A DNA stretch of 64,000 bases, taken from contig NC_061779.1 in the NCBI RefSeq assembly GCF_022458985.1, forward strand, positions 17,529,001 through 17,593,000, read 5' to 3'. This DNA is from Mugil cephalus (lineage: Eukaryota > Chordata > Actinopteri > Mugiliformes > Mugilidae). The position numbers were made by a program, and so were the translations under genes. Shown here piece after piece: positions 59,614 through 64,000 of this stretch. Under the pieces are notes generated by a model. That model was not told the DNA's origin. It worked only from the letters and a program-made list of their open reading frames with translations, and did no database searches. Within the stretch, counting starts at the first letter, position 1; each line of letters begins with the position of its first letter.

Positions 59614-61396
59614 ATGGCGGCGGAGCTACAGCCCGAGTGGATTTCTTGTCTCCCGTCTTCCTGGAGTTACGGGGTTACTCGGGATGGACGTGTCTTCTTC
59701 GTGAAGTAAATATCCCTCCAAAGAAACCGACTTCAAGTCACGCCGCCCGTTTGCAATTCGAACAAAGTCACCGCTGAATAATGAATGCATTTCCCTCTCT
59801 CAACAGCGAAGAAGCCAAGAGTACAACCTGGCTGCATCCAGTCAGTGGCGAGGCAGTTATAACCGGGCACAGAAAAACTCCAGGTAAACATGCCACCGAG
59901 CGGCTGTCAAGTTTCTCTGTTGTCTTTTTTTTTTTTTTTTTTTTCTTAAACGCCTGTCGTGTGCGACGTTTTCCCGTGTCCGAAACGGGTGCTTCTCACA
60001 CCGAGACACCGAGGCACAGAGGGGGAGAGGTGCTGTGACATCCGTGAACGCATCAGTGGCTTTAGGCGCTCGTGCTGTGTGTGAAAAGTGAGCCCTCTCG
60101 TGCCCACCTCTGCCCAGGCTCGTGCCACAGTCAGTCTGTCTGTCAGTCTGTCAGTCAGGGAAGTTGTGGTTAATGTTAGGTTACCTGACTGAAAGACTGG
60201 AGGAAAAAAAAAAAAAAGCGACGACTCTTTCCAACAGTCACGTCAGGTAAATTAAATGCCAGGCATTTCATTTCACTTTGAACAAAATAACTGCTGACGT
60301 GATTGGTGCATTTGACGTTTTGTTGACACGGCTAAGTGGCAGCGAGACCCGTTTTTTTTGGTAGCAACAGATGCTAAAGACCATATGCTATAGAGACACT
60401 ACTGTAAATACACATTTACAATGAGCTTTTCCCCCGTCCCTCTCAAAAACCCAGTTCACCGTGTGGAATGAGCTCTGCAGCGCTGCGTGCTGCTGGCGAC
60501 TACATCCACCAGCGGAAGCAGCCCCCCCCCATCACTCCCTCCCCCTGTACTGATTGATTGACCGGATAGATTGAATTGATTTGTTTGATAGGGACCATGC
60601 AGTCTTACGTAGCTCCAGAGCAAAGCGTAGAACTGACGCGCTGCGCAGAGAGTTTATCGCCATTTCAACTCGTGTTCCCACTTGGGCTTTTACACAAAAA
60701 TAAATAAAACCACATTAACTTACCACGCAAATATGGAAGTAGAATGGAAAGCAAATGGCATGGCATTTTATAGAAAACAGTTCAAGTATCCTCACTAATG
60801 GTATTGAGTTGCTGCTTCCTCTTAATAGGCATGTAACTAATGATCATTTTAATGAACTTACATTCATTTACAGATTGTTGTATCTTATAAAATGTAAAAC
60901 GCCCTTTAAATTCCCCAAAGCTTTAGTGAGTGAAGCTGAAACATAACAGGATTCAAAAGATTATTATTAAAATATTATAAGTCTTCATACAAACACTAGT
61001 GTTTTGTTATTTTATCAACCAAAGGACTCACTGATTGGTGACAAATACGACAGACAAATTAATTGCTAAAGAAAAGAAACATCAGTTGCATTCCTAGAGT
61101 GATGTTTTCAGATTTGCCTACTTGATGTCCACTGTTATCAAATCTAAACAGGAAATCCTCTCCTTTGAGAAGCTGGAGTAATGATTTTATATCTTTTCCT
61201 TGAAAAGTTACTGAATTTTTTTGACTGCTACTCTTAATCTCAATCTGGGATGCATATCCCTATTTAAATTTAAACACGGTTTGTTTTGTCCACCAATGTT
61301 TGTTTACATATTTCTTTCCGCCTTTCCTTGTTTCACAGATCTACCTACAGGCTGGGAAGAAGGGTTTACCTTTGAAGGAGCTCGGTGCTTTATCAA
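59614..61396 (+). CDS. plekha5: PLEKHA5, first three coding exons (gene continues beyond the window)
   Basis: Exons 59614-59705, 59807-59883 and 61339-61396, all with AG/GT borders and consistent phase. The protein starts MAAELQPEWISCLPSSWSYG. WW domain 1 runs from LPSSWSYG through DGRVFFVNEEAKSTTWLHP; WW domain 2 begins LPTGWEEGFTFEGARCFI and continues in the next, unseen exon. EEAKSTTWLHPV-GEAV-TGHR is characteristic of PLEKHA5 rather than PLEKHA7 or PLEKHA6. PLEKHA5 is a junction- and microtubule-associated adaptor whose PH domain binds phosphoinositides. The Met at 59614 is chosen because it matches the known N-terminus; an upstream in-frame Met is judged 5' UTR. Confidence 0.93.
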
Positions 61397-64000
61397 GTGA
61401 GTTTAACCGCCTTCCTCCACATGACACGTGCCCATCACAACATGCCATATAAATTCAAATCACTTCCTTGTTGTGTCGCCGTGATGTCCTGTTTATAAAC
61501 AGAAATATATTTGTTGCTTCTTAATCACTTGGGATGAATGAAATTCTTGTTCGTTTGCCTAATGGCGTTGGGAACATGCGGCGAAGTAAATATTGAGAAA
61601 TAAAATTGGGAACCTTTACTCCCTATTTCTGAACTGTAGAAGCCTATCTCAAAAGTTAATGATTACACGGGAACGTTGTGTAAATACACGGGCAAAGTGT
61701 GGTTGCTGTCTTCTTGCGAGCTGTTTTTATTTATTCAGACTTGCCCAACTCAAAGCAGAGCCTTCTTGTGGAGGTGAGCCAGAGTGCAATTTGTTTCCTG
61801 ACAGTTATCCTCACTGTCCGGATTTAAATGGCTTCCTCACAGTTTACAATGACACTTGTCTGTAGGAGATGCTGGAAGATATTTTTTGAGATCCATGCCA
61901 GGCCAGTGCATTGCATGAATCTGAAAGGACTTTTTATTTAAAGTCTCCTTCCTTCTGCTCATTTGTTGAGGCTGTGTGGGCAGGAGAATAAATGATATTT
62001 CCGCCGTAACCACTAAAACATTTTGTTCAGTTTGTCTCTCTCTCTGCGTGAAACACCAGGATCTACATGAGCAACATTAGCTATTGGCTACGTTGCCGTC
62101 TTTGAACTAGAGTGTATTTCACATTTCCTTCCCTCCATTCTGTAGCACCCTGATGCATGCAGCTAATCAAAAGAGACCACGAGCGCTGTCATTCAGTCGG
62201 CACTGATTCATCATCCGTCCTCAAAATCCAAGGATAGGAGTTGAAATATTCTGTTACTTTGCATTTACCATCAAAGTCCTTTCCCCCTAACAGCAGGTAT
62301 AGACATTTTGTAGATGAGCTTTCCAGCCAAAATACGAGAATACATCATGCATGCCTGAAGACATTGCAATGCCCACCCCGCAAATTTAGGATAATATGCT
62401 TTATTATCCTTACGGAGCCCCTCTCCTCTTTTTTTTGACTTCCTCGTGTATTTTAGGAGCTTCATGTGGCAGGTTGCCAGGCAGTCTGACTGAAAGGCTG
62501 TAATTTTATATTCCTGTAGTTTATCACAGCTTCCCAGTGCAAACCAGGCTTGGAGACCACATTCATTAGTTGATCGCTGCGATTCTGGCACAGTCCAATG
62601 ACATGGTAATGTCCCCTGTAAAACAAGGTACAATCTAATCATCGTGTCCCCTGAAAAGTGTCCAGATGTGAAATGAAAAAGCATTTGTTTTATCCATTAG
62701 CTGGATTTCAGCAGTAAATCCTAAGACAAAAACTGTGAAGAAGTCACTGAAACTCACTTGTTTGTCACGTACAAGATAAATGTGTATACACAGATTAACG
62801 GAGTCACTATACAACGTTAAACGAAAACACGTGTACATCTGGTTTAACTGAGCCCGCTCTAAACTGAAGCTAAGCGTAAAATACGAAGAAACAGCTCAGG
62901 CATTATCTCCCTGTTTTCACCGTAGTTTGAAAAAAGCTGTCCTTAAAATGTAGCAGCAGATCTGCGCTGTGTAAAGACAGTTGTTTGAGAGAAGCAATGC
63001 AGCGTGTGTTTCTCTTACATTCATTTGTACAGCATATTATTAATGTCGCAAGCGTTCACTCTCAGAATACTTAGTGCGGCTCAATTGATTACCTTCGCCT
63101 CTTCTCCAATACGCTGTCTCCTGCTCTCTCACGTCCCTTTCCCTCTTTTCCTTCATTCCCCTTGTCTCCCATGTTTATAATATCTGTTATTAGTGCATAA
63201 GAGAAACTGACTGACAGCTAAGCTCCAAGTCTGACCCTACATTTCTGTCATATTGTCTGTAAAGTTTATTTTTAGGCCTACAGTAAATACTATAGTGTAT
63301 TCCTGCTTATGGTGGACGTTTTCATTGTCTGACTTCTGAGTTTTGCTGAGACACATTTTTCTGGCCTGTTTGTCCAAACTGAGTTGTTTCCTTTTTCCTG
63401 TCTGTTATATAGCGAGCGTTTTAAGTCATGTGGTTCCAACTATGAGTGTCTTAAAGATGGCTGCACGCAGTGACAAACATGCATGGTCAGTTCAAGGCCA
63501 ACAATCAGTCTGTGTTGGTGTGTAGTGGTGACGATATCCTTAAGATGCGCTTTAAGCTTTGAGTAATTAGGCTGTGTAAAAGCAGGCCTCTTAATTTCTT
63601 TGTGACTCATTGCTTTGACGTAGAGATTTGTTGACAGGTTTATGTGATAAGTGACTTGGACAGTCCTTGGGACATTTTGAGGCTTTGTGTGCTGCTGCCA
63701 ACAAAAGCCTCTGAAAACACTCCAAAACCATTAGCCTGTTGACAACTGCATAGGCCCGCGCCTCATGTGTTACAGTAAGGTAGTATCGCCAATCAATTTT
63801 GTTTTGTTAAGAGTTGCACGTTTAGAGGTTTTGCATCATCAGCAAGGTGTTAATGTGAACAAAAGTCAGCATACTCCTGTATGAAATACTCACTAGATCA
63901 ATGATCCATTTCTGGGACTCTCTCTCTCTCTCTCAAAAAAAAAAAAAAAAAAACTGCTAAAGGATCTGGCTTATTCACATGCTGGCTGTGTGGCTTGGCT
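61397..64000 (+). other. plekha5: plekha5 intron, to the end of the window
   Basis: No exon matching the rest of WW2 or the PH domain was found. A (CT)n run followed by an A-run lies at about 63920-63953. Confidence 0.6.

Noticed and set aside
59235..59777. 180-codon frame overlapping plekha5 exon 1
   Set aside because: Different frame from the WW-domain exon; a shadow of a GC-rich exon and its flanks.

Overview
The window is nuclear DNA from a ray-finned fish, most likely a percomorph-like teleost with fairly compact genes. The coding exons are short and flanked by GT-AG introns. The proteins are vertebrate-specific (reelin, class II PI3K, a zeta-type phospholipase C, PLEKHA5). Between them lie fish-type Tc1 elements, MITE-like inverted-repeat elements and microsatellites. 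No prokaryotic, organellar or viral gene was recognised.

Layout. (1) 1-7.5 kb, + strand: the last exons of reln, from the end of repeat 7 to the basic C-terminal region, with a 6-nt neuronal-type microexon (4232-4237) inside a pyrimidine-rich intron. (2) 7.75-8.33 kb: a non-autonomous inverted-repeat element. (3) 8.4-10.6 kb, - strand: two neighbouring Ly6/uPAR (three-finger) genes whose domain lies in one exon, as in SPACA4/Bouncer. (4) 10.6-12.6 kb, - strand: a four-coding-exon gene for a 99-aa single-pass membrane microprotein of the SMIM29/C3orf18 type; its last intron holds a decayed Tc1 copy. (5) 13.6-27.6 kb, + strand: a complete pik3c2g gene, 32 coding exons, 1357 codons plus stop, with phase kept at every junction. 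A 1606-bp Tc1 element with 204-bp terminal repeats that read as identical sits in its last intron. (6) 29.1-42.8 kb, - strand: 11 exons of plcz1, tail-to-tail with pik3c2g, from the EF-hand region to the stop; the extreme N-terminus is unresolved. (7) 43-59 kb: a long interval with no convincing gene, holding microsatellites, repeat relics and AT-rich stretches that could be regulatory. (8) 59.6 kb to the end, + strand: the first three coding exons of plekha5 (two WW domains); the gene runs out of the window.

Genes together. pik3c2g, plcz1 and plekha5 are neighbours at human 12p12.3 in the same order and orientation, so this is conserved synteny; reln (human 7q22) is joined to it here. PIK3C2G and PLCZ1 both act on phosphoinositides, PLEKHA5 proteins bind them, and the Ly6 pair resembles gamete-surface proteins. 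The adjacency is inherited order, not evidence of a pathway. The most notable observations are the reln microexon, the strongly acidic X-Y linker of the plcz1 product (mammalian PLC-zeta has a basic one), the paired loss of two cysteines in one Ly6 protein, the missing GPI tail in the other, and a young Tc1 element disabled by one visible nonsense codon.
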